Source: Mesostigma viride
Lineage: Eukaryota; Streptophyta; Mesostigmatophyceae; Mesostigmatales; Mesostigmataceae
Length of the DNA stretch: 45,375 bases
NCBI GenBank assembly: GCA_009746045.1
Contig: RPFO01001350.1
Span: 40,001-85,375, forward strand
Direction of reading: 5' to 3'
Made by a program: the position numbers and the translations under genes. Shown piece after piece: positions 29,508 through 40,320 of this stretch (the stretch's first letter is position 1; each line of letters opens with the position of its first letter). The notes under the pieces were generated by a model, which had not been told where the DNA came from, did not search any database, and saw nothing but the letters and a program-made list of their open reading frames with translations.

Positions 29508-30318
29508 AGCAGGTGGGAGGGAGGGAGGAGGAGGGAGGGAGGGAGGAGGGAGGGAGGAGGAGGGAGGGAGGGAAGGAGGGAGGGAGGAGGGAGGGAGGAG
29601 GGAGGAGGGAGGGAGGGAGGGAAGGAGGGAAGGAGGGAAGGAGGGAAGAGGGAAGGAGGGAAGGAGGGAAGGAGGAAGGAGGGAAGGAGGGAAGGAGGAG
29701 GAGGAGGGAAGGAGGGAAGGAGGGAAGGAGGGAAGGAGGGAAGGAGGGAAGGAGGGAAGGAGGGAAGGAGGGAAGGAGGGAAGGAGGGAAGGAGGGAAGG
29801 AGGGAAGGAGGGAAGGAGGGAAGGAGGGAAGGAGGGAAGGAGGGAAGGAGGGAAGGAGGGAAGGAGGGAAGGAGGGAAGGAGGGAAGGAGGGAAGGAGGG
29901 AAGGAGGGAAGGAGGGAAGGAGGGAAGGAGGGAAGGAGGGAAGGGAAGGAGGGAAGGAGGGAAGGAGGGAAGGAGGGAAGGAGGGAAGGAGGGAAGGAGG
30001 GAAGGAGGGAAGGAGGGAAGGAGGGAAGGAGGGAAGGAGGGAAGGAGGGAAGGAGGGAAGGAGGGAAGGAGGGAAGGAGGGAAGGAGGGAAGGAGGGAAG
30101 GAGGGAAGGAGGGAAGGAGGGAAGGAGGGAAGGAGGGAAGGAGGGAAGGAGGGAAGGAGGGAAGGAGGGAAGGAGGGAAGGAGGGAAGGAGGGAAGGAGG
30201 GAAGGAGGGAAGGAGGGAAGGAGGGAAGGAGGGAAGGAGGGAAGGAGGGAAGGAGGGAAGGAGGGAAGGAGGGAAGGAGGGAAGGAGGGGGGGGAGGGAA
30301 AGGGGGGGGAGGGGGGGG
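29508..30318. repeat. (GGGAAGGA)n polypurine array
   Basis: About 0.8 kb of almost pure A/G on the plus strand. A disordered GGGAGG-rich start (29515-29700) is followed by about 70 nearly perfect 8-bp units, with one 3-bp irregularity near 29940. It ends in long G runs that merge with the next minisatellite. Frames of 280-340 codons through it are artefacts. Confidence 0.95.
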
Positions 30319-33300
30319 GGCTGGCATGCATAAATACCTAGGGGGGGGCTGGCATGCATAAATACCTAGGGGGGGTGCTGGCATGCATAAATACCTAGGG
30401 GGGGTGCTGGCATGCATAAATACCTAGGGGGGGTGCTGGCATGCATAAATACCTAGGGGGGGTGCTGGCATGCATAAATACCTAGGGGGGGTGCTGGCAT
30501 GCATAAATACCTAGGGGGGTGCTGGCATGCATAAATACCTAGGGGGGGTGCTGGCATGCATAAATACCTAGGGGGGGTGCTGGCATGCATAAATACCTAG
30601 GGGGGGTGCTGGCATGCATAAATACCTAGGGGGGTGCTGGCATGCATAAATACCTAGGGGGGGTGCTGGCATGCATAAATACCTAGGGGGGTGCTGGCAT
30701 GCATAAATACCTAGGGGGGGTGCTGGCATGCATAAATACCTAGGGGGGGTGCTGGCATGCATAAATACCTAGGGGGGGTGCTGGCATGCATAAATACCTA
30801 GGGGGGGTGCTGGCATGCATAAATACCTAGGGGGGTGCTGGCATGCATAAATACCTAGGGGGGGTGCTGGCATGCATAAATACCTAGGGGGGGTGCTGGC
30901 ATGCATAAATACCTAGGGGGGGTGCTGGCATGCATAAATACCTAGGGGGGGGCTGGCATGCATAAATACCTAGGGGGGGTGCTGGCATGCATAAATACCT
31001 AGGGGGGGTGCTGGCATGCATAAATACCTAGGGGGGGTGCTGGCATGCATAAATACCTAGGGGGGGTGCTGGCATGCATAAATACCTAGGGGGGGGCTGG
31101 CATGCATAAATACCTAGGGGGGGTGCTGGCATGCATAAATACCTAGGGGGGGTGCTGGCATGCATAAATACCTAGGGGGGGTGCTGGCATGCATAAATAC
31201 CTAGGGGGGTGCTGGCATGCATAAATACCTAGGGGGGGTGCTGGCATGCATAAATACCTAGGGGGGGTGCTGGCATGCATAAATACCTAGGGGGGGGCTG
31301 GCATGCATAAATACCTAGGGGGGGTGCTGGCATGCATAAATACCTAGGGGGGGTGCTGGCATGCATAAATACCTAGGGGGGGTGCTGGCATGCATAAATA
31401 CCTAGGGGGGGTGCTGGCATGCATAAATACCTAGGGGGGGTGCTGGCATGCATAAATACCTAGGGGGGGTGCTGGCATGCATAAATACCTAGGGGGGGTG
31501 CTGGCATGCATAAATACCTAGGGGGGGTGCTGGCATGCATAAATACCTAGGGGGGGTGCTGGCATGCATAAATACCTAGGGGGGGTGCTGGCATGCATAA
31601 ATACCTAGGGGGGTGCTGGCATGCATAAATACCTAGGGGGGGTGCTGGCATGCATAAATACCTAGGGGGGGTGCTGGCATGCATAAATACCTAGGGGGGG
31701 GCTGGCATGCATAAATACCTAGGGGGGTGCTGGCATGCATAAATACCTAGGGGGGGTGCTGGCATGCATAAATACCTAGGGGGGGGCTGGCATGCATAAA
31801 TACCTAGGGGGGGTGCTGGCATGCATAAATACCTAGGGGGGTGCTGGCATGCATAAATACCTAGGGGGGGGCTGGCATGCATAAATACCTAGGGGGGGTG
31901 CTGGCATGCATAAATACCTAGGGGGGGTGCTGGCATGCATAAATACCTAGGGGGGGTGCTGGCATGCATAAATACCTAGGGGGGTGCTGGCATGCATAAA
32001 TACCTAGGGGGGTGCTGGCATGCATAAATACCTAGGGGGGGTGCTGGCATGCATAAATACCTAGGGGGGGTGCTGGCATGCATAAATACCTAGGGGGGGT
32101 GCTGGCATGCATAAATACCTAGGGGGGGTGCTGGCATGCATAAATACCGAGGGGGGGTGCTGGCATGCATAAATACCTAGGGGGGGTGCTGGCATGCATA
32201 AATACCTAGGGGGGGTGCTGGCATGCATAAATACCTAGGGGGGGTGCTGGCATGCATAAATACCTAGGGGGGGTGCTGGCATGCATAAATACCTAGGGGG
32301 GGTGCTGGCATGCATAAATACCTAGGGGGGGTGCTGGCATGCATAAATACCTAGGGGGGGGCTGGCATGCATAAATACCTAGGGGGGGGCTGGCATGCAT
32401 AAATACCTAGGGGGGGTGCTGGCATGCATAAATACCTAGGGGGGGTGCTGGCATGCATAAATACCTAGGGGGGGGGCTGGCATGCATAAATACGTCGGGG
32501 GGGTGCTGGCATGCATAAATACCTAGGGGGGTGCTGGCATGCATAAATACCTAGGGGGGGTGCTGGCATGCATAAATACCTAGGGGGGGGGCTGCCATTC
32601 GTACCTTTTTTTCTTTTTTTATTTTTAAGCCGGCCTGGGGCAGCGGCGGCGGGTGGACGAAAACTGATAGCATTCCCGTTCGTGCATCCCGTGACCACCG
32701 GCCACCAAACGGAGGCACGACACCAAGGCAGATCAAGCACCAAAGGAAGCAGCAAGGACGTTGACGTTATTAACCAAGAATGGGGGTGCTGGCATGCATC
32801 AATACCTAGGGGGGGTGCTGGCATGCATAAATACATGTGGGGGGTGCTGGCATGCATAAATACCTAGGGGGGGGGCTGGCATGCATAAATACGTCGGGGG
32901 TCGCTGGCATGCATAAATACGTCGGGTGGGGTGCTGGCATGCATAAATACCTAGGGGGGTGCTGGCATGCATAAATACCTAGGGGGGGTGCTGGCATGCA
33001 TAAATACCGAGGGGGGGGGCTGGCATGCATAAATACCTAGGGGGGGTGCTGGCATGCATAAATACCTAGGGGGGGGCTGGCATGCATAAATACCTAGGGG
33101 GGTGCAGGCATGCATAAATACCGAGGGGGGGTGCTGGCATGCATAAATACCTAGGGGGGGTGCTGGCATGCATAAATACCTAGGGGGGGGGCTGGCATGC
33201 ATAAATACCGAGGGGGGGGTGCTGGCATGCATAAATACCTAGGGGGGTGCTGGCATGCATAAATACCTAGGGGGGGGCTGGCATGCATAAATACCGAGGG

Positions 33301-36300
33301 GGGGTGCTGGCATGCATAAATACCGAGGGGGGGTGCTGGCATGCATAAATACCTAGGGGGGTGCAGGCATGCATAAATACCGAGGGGGGGTGCTGGCATG
33401 CATAAATACCTAGGGGGGTGCTGGCATGCATAAATACCTAGGGGGGGGCTGGCATGCATAAATACCTAGGGGGGGGGCTGCCATTCGTACCTTTTTTTCT
33501 TTTTTTATTTTTAAGCCGGCCTGGGCAGCGGCGGCGGGTGGAGGAAAACTGATAGCGTTCCCGTTTGTGCATCCCGTGACCACCGGCCACCAAACGGAGG
33601 CACGACACCAAGGCGGATCAAGCACCAAAGGAAGCAGCAAGGATGTTGACGTTATTAACCAAGAATGGGGGTGCTGGCATGCATAAATACGTCGGGTGGG
33701 GTGCTGGCATGCATAAATACCTAGGGGGGTCGCTGGCATGCATTAATACGTCGGGTGGGGTGCTGGCATGCATAAATACCGAGGGGGGTGCTGGCATGCA
33801 TAAATACATGTGGGGGTGCTGGCATGCATAAATACCGAGGGGGGGTGCTGGCATGGATTAATACGTCGGGTGGGGTGCTGGCATGCATAAATACCGAGGG
33901 GGGGTGCTGGCATGCATAAATACATGTGGGGGGTGCTGGCATGCATAAATACCGAGGGGGGGGTGCTGGCATGCATAAATACCTAGGGGGGGGGGCTGGC
34001 ATGCATAAATACCTAGGGGGGGGGGCTGGCATGGATTAATACGTCGGGTGGGGTGCTGGCATGCATAAATACCGAGGGGGGGGTGCTGGCATGCATAAAT
34101 ACATGTGGGGGGTGCTGGCATGCATAAATACCTAGGGGGGGTGCTGGCATGCATAAATACCTAGGGGGGTGCTGGCATGCATAAATACCTAGGGGGGGGC
34201 TGGCATGCATAAATACCTAGGGGGGGGCTGGCATGCATAAATACCTAGGGGGGGTGCTGGCATGCATAAATACCTAGGGGGGGTGCTGGCATGCATAAAT
34301 ACCTAGGGGGGGGGCTGGCATGCATAAATACGTCGGGGGGTCGCTGGCATGCATAAATACCTAGGGGGGTGCTGGCATGCATAAATACCTAGGGGGGGTG
34401 CTGGCATGCATAAATACCTAGGGGGGGGCTGCCATTCGTACCTTTTTTCTTTTTTTATTTTTAAGCCGGCCTGGGCAGCGGCGGCGGGTGGACGAAAACT
34501 GATAGCATTCCCGTTCGTGCATCCCGTGACCACCGGCCACCAAACGGAGGCACGACACCAAGGCAGATCAAGCACCAAAGGAAGCAGCAAGGACGTTGAC
34601 GTTATTAACCAAGAATGGGGTGCTGGCATGCATCAATACCTAGGGGGGTGCTGGCATGCATAAATACATGTGGGGGTGCTGGCATGCATAAATACCTAGG
34701 GGGGGGGGCTGGCATGCATTAATACGTCGGGGGGTCGCTGGCATGCATAAATACGTCGGGTGGGGTGCTGGCATGCATAAATACCTAGGGGGGTGCTGGC
34801 ATGCATAAATACCTAGGGGGGGGTGCTGGCATGCATAAATACCGAGGGGGGGGGCTGGCATGCATAAATACCTAGGGGGGGTGCTGGCATGCATAAATAC
34901 CTAGGGGGGGGGCTGGCATGCATAAATACGTCGGGGGGGTGCAGGCATGCATAAATACCGAGGGGGGGTGCTGGCATGCATAAATACCTAGGGGGGTGCT
35001 GGCATGCATAAATACCTAGGGGGGGGCTGGCATGCATAAATACCTAGGGGGGGTGCTGGCATGCATAAATACCTAGGGGGGTGCTGGCATGCATAAATAC
35101 CTAGGGGGGGGGCTGGCATGCATAAATACCGAGGGGGGGTGCTGGCATGCATAAATACCGAGGGGGGTGCTGGCATGCATAAATACCTAGGGGGGTGCAG
35201 GCATGCATAAATACCGAGGGGGGGTGCTGGCATGCATAAATACCTAGGGGGGTGCTGGCATGCATAAATACCTAGGGGGGGGCTGGCATGCATAAATACC
35301 TAGGGGGGGGGCTGCCATTCGTACCTTTTTTTCTTTTTTTATTTTTAAGCCGGCCTGGGGCAGCGGCGGCGGGTGGAGGAAAACTGATAGCGTTCCCGTT
35401 TGTGCATCCCGTGACCACCGGCCACCAAACGGAGGCACGACACCAAGGCGGATCAAGCACCAAAGGAAGCAGCAAGGATGTTGACGTTATTAACCAAGAA
35501 TGGGGGTGCTGGCATGCATAAATACGTCGGGTGGGGTGCTGGCATGCATAAATACCTAGGGGGGTCGCTGGCATGCATTAATACGTCGGGTGGGGTGCTG
35601 GCATGCATAAATACCGAGGGGGGGTGCTGGCATGCATAAATACCTAGGGGGGGTGCTGGCATGCATAAATACCTAGGGGGGGGCTGGCATGCATAAATAC
35701 CTAGGGGGGGGTGCTGGCATGCATAAATACCTAGGGGGGGTGCTGGCATGCATAAATACCTAGGGGGGGGCTGGCATGCATAAATACCGAGGGGGGGTGC
35801 TGGCATGCATAAATACCTAGGGGGGGTGCTGGCATGCATAAATACCTAGGGGGGTGCAGGCATGCATAAATACCGAGGGGGGGTGCTGGCATGCATAAAT
35901 ACCTAGGGGGGTGCTGGCATGCATAAATACCTAGGGGGGGTGCTGGCATGCATAAATACCTAGGGGGGGTGCTGGCATGCATAAATACCGAGGGGGGGGC
36001 TGGCATGCATAAATACCTAGGGGGGGTGCTGGCATGCATAAATACCTAGGGGGGGGGGGCTGGCATGCATAAATACCGAGGGCGGGGGGCTGGCATGCAT
36101 AAAAACCTAGGGGGGGGGCTGGCATGCATAAATACCTAGGGGGGCGGCTGGCATGCATAAATACCTAGGGGGGGGTGCTGGCATGCATAAATACCGAGGG
36201 GGGGGGGCTGCCATTCGTACCTTTTTTTCTTTTTTTATTTTTAAGCCGGCCTGGGGCAGCGGCGGCGGGTGGAGGAAAACTGATATCGTTCCCGTTTGTG

Positions 36301-37425
36301 CATCCCGTGACCACCGGCCACCAAACGGAGGCACGACACCAAGGCGGATCAAGCACCAAAGGAAGCAGCAAGGATGTTGACGTTATTAACCAAGAATGGG
36401 GGTGCTGGCATGCATAAATACGTCGGGTGGGGTGCTGGCATGCATAAATACCTAGGGGGGGTCGCTGGCATGCATTAATACGTCGGGTGGGGTGCTGGCA
36501 TGCATAAATACCGAGGGGGGGTGCTGGCATGCATAAATACATGTGGGGGGTGCTGGCATGCATAAATACCGAGGGGGGGTGCTGGCATGGATTAATACGT
36601 CGGGTGGGGTGCTGGCATGCATAAATACCGAGGGGGGGTGCTGGCATGCATAAATACATGTGGGGGGTGCTGGCATGCATAAATACCGAGGGGGGGGTGC
36701 TGGCATGCATAAATACCTAGGGGGGGGGGCTGCCATGCATAAATACCTAGGGGGGGGCTGGCATGGATTAATACGTCGGGTGGGGTGCTGGCATGCATAA
36801 ATACCGAGGGGGGGTGCTGGCATGCATAAATACATGTGGGGGGTGCTGGCATGCATAAATACCGAGGGGGGGTGCTGGCATGCATAAATACCTAGGGGGG
36901 GGCTGGCATGCATAAATACCTAGGGTGGGGTGCTGGCATGCATAAATACCGAGGGGGGGGGCTGGCAAGCATAAATACCTAGGGGGGGGTGCTGGCATGC
37001 ATAAATACGTCGGGTGGGGTGCTGGCAAGCATAAATACCTAGGGGGGGTCGCTGGCATGCATAAATACCTAGGTTGGGTGCTGGCATGCATAAATACCTA
37101 GGGGGGGGGCTGGCATGCATACATACGTCGGGGGGGTGCTGGCATGCATAAATACCTAGGGGGGGTGCTGGCATGCATAAATACCGAGGGGGGGGTGCTG
37201 GCATGCATAAATACCGAGGGGGGGTGCTGGCATGCATAAATACCTAGGGGGGGTGCTGGCATGCATAAATACCTAGGGTGGGGTGCTGGCATGCATAAAT
37301 ACCGAGGGGGGGTGCTGGCATGCATAAATACCTAGGGGGGGTGCTGGCATGCATGAAAAAAGGTGGTGGGGTGCTGGCATGCATAAATACATGTGGTGTG
37401 GTGCCGCCATGCATAAATACATGTG
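30319..37425. repeat. ~30-bp G-rich minisatellite array (about 7 kb)
   Basis: The unit is GGTGCTGGCATGCATAAATA followed by CCTAGGGGG with 5 to 9 G. From 30319 to about 32480 the units are almost uniform. From about 32480 to 37425 the four-base variable position takes different forms (CCTAGG, CCGAGG, CGTCGGGT, CATGTGG) in a recurring order. Peptides such as RYLCMPAPPLGIYACQ on the minus strand are spurious. Confidence 0.96.
32591..36400. repeat. Higher-order repeat with five copies of a ~190-bp spacer
   Basis: Spacers at 32591-32786, 33477-33667, 34430-34617, 35312-35507 and 36209-36400 all read GCTGCCATTCGTACC, a T-rich run, AAGCCGGCCTGGG, a GGCGGCGGGTGG core and TTGACGTTATTAACCAAGAA. They recur every 0.88-0.95 kb. 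Two types can be told apart: type A (GTTCGTGCATCC, GGCAGATCAAGC) and type B (GTTTGTGCATCC, GGCGGATCAAGC). The order is A, B, A, B, B. A related diverged copy lies at 37862-38005, outside the array. Confidence 0.92.
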
Positions 37426-37850
37426 CCAGCAAACCTGAGCTGCAAGGGAGCGAGAAAACCAAGAAAAAAAGCACGCAACACACCACGCGTCGTACCTTTT
37501 TATAGATGTTTCTTTTTTTTTATGGGGCCGGCCGGGGCGGCGGTGCCGGCAAAAATGAAGCTAGTGACACCGCGCAGATGACGCCGTGAACATGTCGCGT
37601 TGTACCGTAGAAGATACGAACAAAAAACAAAACACGAAAAAAGAGAGGCGGACCGCATATGACAGGGACGAAAAAAAGTCAGACACACAGCCTGTGTTAT
37701 CTGGCATGCATAAATACATGTGGTGTGGTGCCGGCATGCATAAATACATGTGCCAGCAAACCTGAGCTGCAAGGGAGCGAGAAAACCAAGAAAAAAAGCA
37801 CGCAACACACCACGCGTCGTACCTTTTTATAGATGTTTCTTTTTTTTTAT
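37379..37850. repeat. ~145-bp direct duplication at the array edge
   Basis: 37379-37521 and 37702-37850 share GCATAAATACATGTGGTGTG, ATGTGCCAGCAAACCTGAGC, AAGGGAGCGAGAAAACCAAG and ACCTTTTTATAGATGTTTCT almost exactly. The intervening 180 bp contains GGCGGCGGTGCCGG and no gene. Confidence 0.88.
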
Positions 37851-38727
37851 CCTTGTCCTTCGGGGGCAGCGGCGGCGGGTGGAAGAAAACTGATAGCGTT
37901 GTTGTGCATCCCGTGACCACCGGCCACCAAACGGAGGCACGACACCAAGGCAGATCAAGCACCAAAGGAAGCAGCAAAACATCAACGTTAGTAACCAAGA
38001 ATGGGAGCCGGGGGAAAGATCATACGGCGCTGCCATGGCAAGAAAACCCAGCAACCCAGCAACGCAGCTATGGCGCAACCCAGAAACGAAAACATTTGCG
38101 ACAGCCTGCTTCAATAATGCTTGGATTCACACAAATGAACAAGTGGGGCTTACCAATCCAATCGATGGTCTCGGCTTGCTCGCAAATCCCTGCAACCAAA
38201 CGAGAACCGACAAAAACACTCACACTCCCCCGTCAGCGACCGGCACCACGACACCAAAAAAGCGACGAAATTATCTGTCTCACACTCCCCCGTCATCGAG
38301 CTGCTTGTGGACAACTATCTGTCAAAAGCATCCATGTACATACACCGCCATTGCTCACCTCTTTTCACACTCTTCGGCTGCACACAATGGCGTTGCTCAG
38401 TCGAATATGGCTGTCGGGTTGCTAATATCGTTGTCACTTTCGGCCGATGTCGCGAATACCCGCCGTTGATGCTCGGGTGCAAGGTGCATCCACGGTGTCG
38501 GTCTTCCAGGAGGGCTGGAAAGCGCCAACGCAGCACCTGCAATTCAAATTCCCTGGTGCTGGTATGCCGACGCGCAAATGGAATGGCGCGGCGCCTAAAA
38601 GCCGCGCGCGGTAAAAAAATTTACGCGCCAAACGATATGGCGCGGCGCCGGGACGGCGCCGCGCTGAAAAATACTTGCAGTCGCAACTGTGACGTGGCGC
38701 TGCAGACCACACGGTAGGGAATTCGCA

Positions 38728-38743
38728 GCGCCATATATGGCGC
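38728..38743. promoter_or_regulatory. Perfect 16-bp palindrome containing a CArG box
   Basis: GCGCCATATATGGCGC is self-complementary, and its centre CCATATATGG fits the CC(A/T)6GG consensus for MADS-domain binding. About 150 bp downstream is a TATATAA. Function is inferred from sequence alone and no transcript is supported. Confidence 0.3.
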
Positions 38744-39030
38744 CACGCCGACTCCTGACGCCGTGTGGCGCCACATGGACGCGGCGCTGCACACAGCTCG
38801 AGCCCATTTTTTCACATTCCTGCTACCTGATTGGACGCCTGGCGGAGGAAGCTTTTCACGGCGCGACGCCGAGGGGCTTCAAAAACGTATATAAGCAGGC
38901 AAAATTTCTCCGAAATTTAATGAACGAGCGCGACGCGGAGACCATGCTAGTGTGCGGAACTGGTGAACCACACCGGTACGGGACAGATTCTTGGCTGATC
39001 CTCGTAGTACCTCGTGAACACGTCTAGTAG

Positions 39031-39065
39031 GCCCGGGTTCAACTCCCGTCGTAACATTTTTTTTT
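39031..39065 (+). other. tRNA 3'-end-like fragment (B box plus T run)
   Basis: GGTTCAACTCC at 39036-39046 fits the RNA polymerase III B box and T-loop. It is enclosed by a CGGG/CCCG stem and followed by an oligo-T run at 39057-39065. No matching acceptor strand, D-arm or anticodon arm folds upstream, so this is not a complete tRNA. It may be a SINE-like or tRNA-derived relic. Confidence 0.3.
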
Positions 39066-39589
39066 GGGTTGGTGTGGCAAGCCTATAAAGCAATCCGCAA
39101 ACCACTACACGGCTGGTAAGATTTAATATAATTAGCAACCTAATAGCTATATCAAAAATGTTTATGGGCATGGAAATTTTTAATATGTTGATATTAGACT
39201 GCAATGAAACGAATATGCAACCTGCCCCCCTATGTTTAATACAACAATTATTATTATTATTTGTGGCATGAATATAATAATTGTGTGAAATACAATGCTA
39301 TGTGCAATATATTGCTGGTATGCCATGCAATTGTAACCAACAGGTGCAAGACCAAAAGGCGTCTTCAGGGCCCACCTGCTGCGAACAAGAGCTATGGCGG
39401 CGGGAGGTGCGTGCAGGGTTACGGATTTACGGGGTTGTTGACCACCAAATTTGTTGTTACGTGTGTTATGGAAACATTTCAGTCGAATTTCTGGGTTCCA
39501 ACGGTCGTTAAGGTTATAAAAAGTGCGTTGGGATTCGGAAATTCACATCCTGGCGTGTAAAAAATGCAGGAGTTTGCGAGTTTTCGGCC

Positions 39590-40240
39590 CGCTTTCAGGG
39601 GTCCAACGGCCGTTGGGTGTAAAATGCATGTGTTGGCGTGTTTTCGGCCCGCTTTCAGGGGTCCAACGGCCGTTGGGTGTCGAAAATGCATGTGTTGGCG
39701 TGTTTTCGGCCCACTTTCAGGGGTCCAACGGCCGTTGGGTGTCGAAAATGCATGTGTTGGCGTGTTTTCGGCCCGCTTTCAGGGGTCCAACGGCCGTTGG
39801 GTGTCGAAAATGCATGTGTTGGCGTGTTTTCGGCCCACTTTCAGGGGTCCAACGGCCGTTGGGTGTCGAAAATGCATGTGTTGGCGTGTTTTCAGGCCCA
39901 CTTTCAGGGGTCCAACGGCCGTTGGGTGTCGAAAATGCATGTGTTGGCGTGTTTTCGGCCCGCTTTCAGGGGTCCAACGGCCGTTGGGTGTCGAAAATGC
40001 ATGTGTTGGCGTGTTTCAGGCCCACTTTCAGGGGTCCAACGGCCGTTGGGTGTCGAAAATGCATGTGTTGGCGTGTTTCAGGCCCACTTTCAGGGGTCCA
40101 ACGGCCGTTGGGTGTCGAAAATGCATGTGTTGGCGTGTTTCAGGCCCACTTTCAGGGGTCCAACGGCCGTTGGGTGTCGAAAATGCATGTGTTGCGTGTT
40201 TCAGGCCCACTTTCAGGGGTCCAACGGCCGTTGGGACCTA
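39590..40240. repeat. 62-bp tandem palindrome array (11 copies)
   Basis: The unit is GGGTCCAACGGCCGTTGGGT, GTCGAAAATGCATGTGTTGG, CGTGTTTTCGGCCCACTTTC. It uses the same 14-bp palindrome as the other arrays but an unrelated linker. It lies directly 5' of the first recognised exon of the plus-strand gene at 40321. A degenerate copy (CCAACGGTCGTTAA) is near 39498. Frames across it are artefacts. Confidence 0.95.
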
Positions 40241-40320
40241 CAAATTGGGTAATTGTTGGAAAGCAATAATTTGATATAAAGTCAAAACTTCGTCTGGATT
40301 CTGTATGCGCGCGGATGCAG

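Larger units (their letters stand above)
37851..39341. other. Spacer after the minisatellite, with GGCGCC-rich hairpin DNA
   Basis: 37862-38005 is a diverged copy of the higher-order-repeat spacer. From 38580 to 38800 the DNA is dense in GGCGCC/GCGCCG inverted motifs. A TATATAAGC lies at about 38889. No coding exon is convincing here. The region after 39070 is AT-rich. Confidence 0.45.

Noticed and set aside
29325-30417. Open frames of 280-340 codons rich in Gly/Glu/Arg or Pro/Ser/Leu
   Set aside because: Translation of the (GGGAAGGA)n array; all six frames are open for the same reason.
30568-37325. Repeated peptide frames such as YLCMPAPPLGIYACQ
   Set aside because: They follow the 30-bp minisatellite in any frame, stop wherever G-run length changes, and have no start-codon context.
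38689-39027. Short similarity of NVYKQAKFL to NVYKQVRFL in the second MYND paralog
   Set aside because: Only nine residues match, surrounding sequence does not, and the frame runs through hairpin-rich non-coding DNA.
39001-39065. Complete tRNA gene
   Set aside because: Only the T-arm/B box and terminator are present; no pairing acceptor or anticodon arm could be folded upstream.
39523-40274. Open frames of 200-250 codons over the 62-bp array
   Set aside because: Periodic translation of the tandem repeat in all three plus frames; real exon sequence starts only at 40321.
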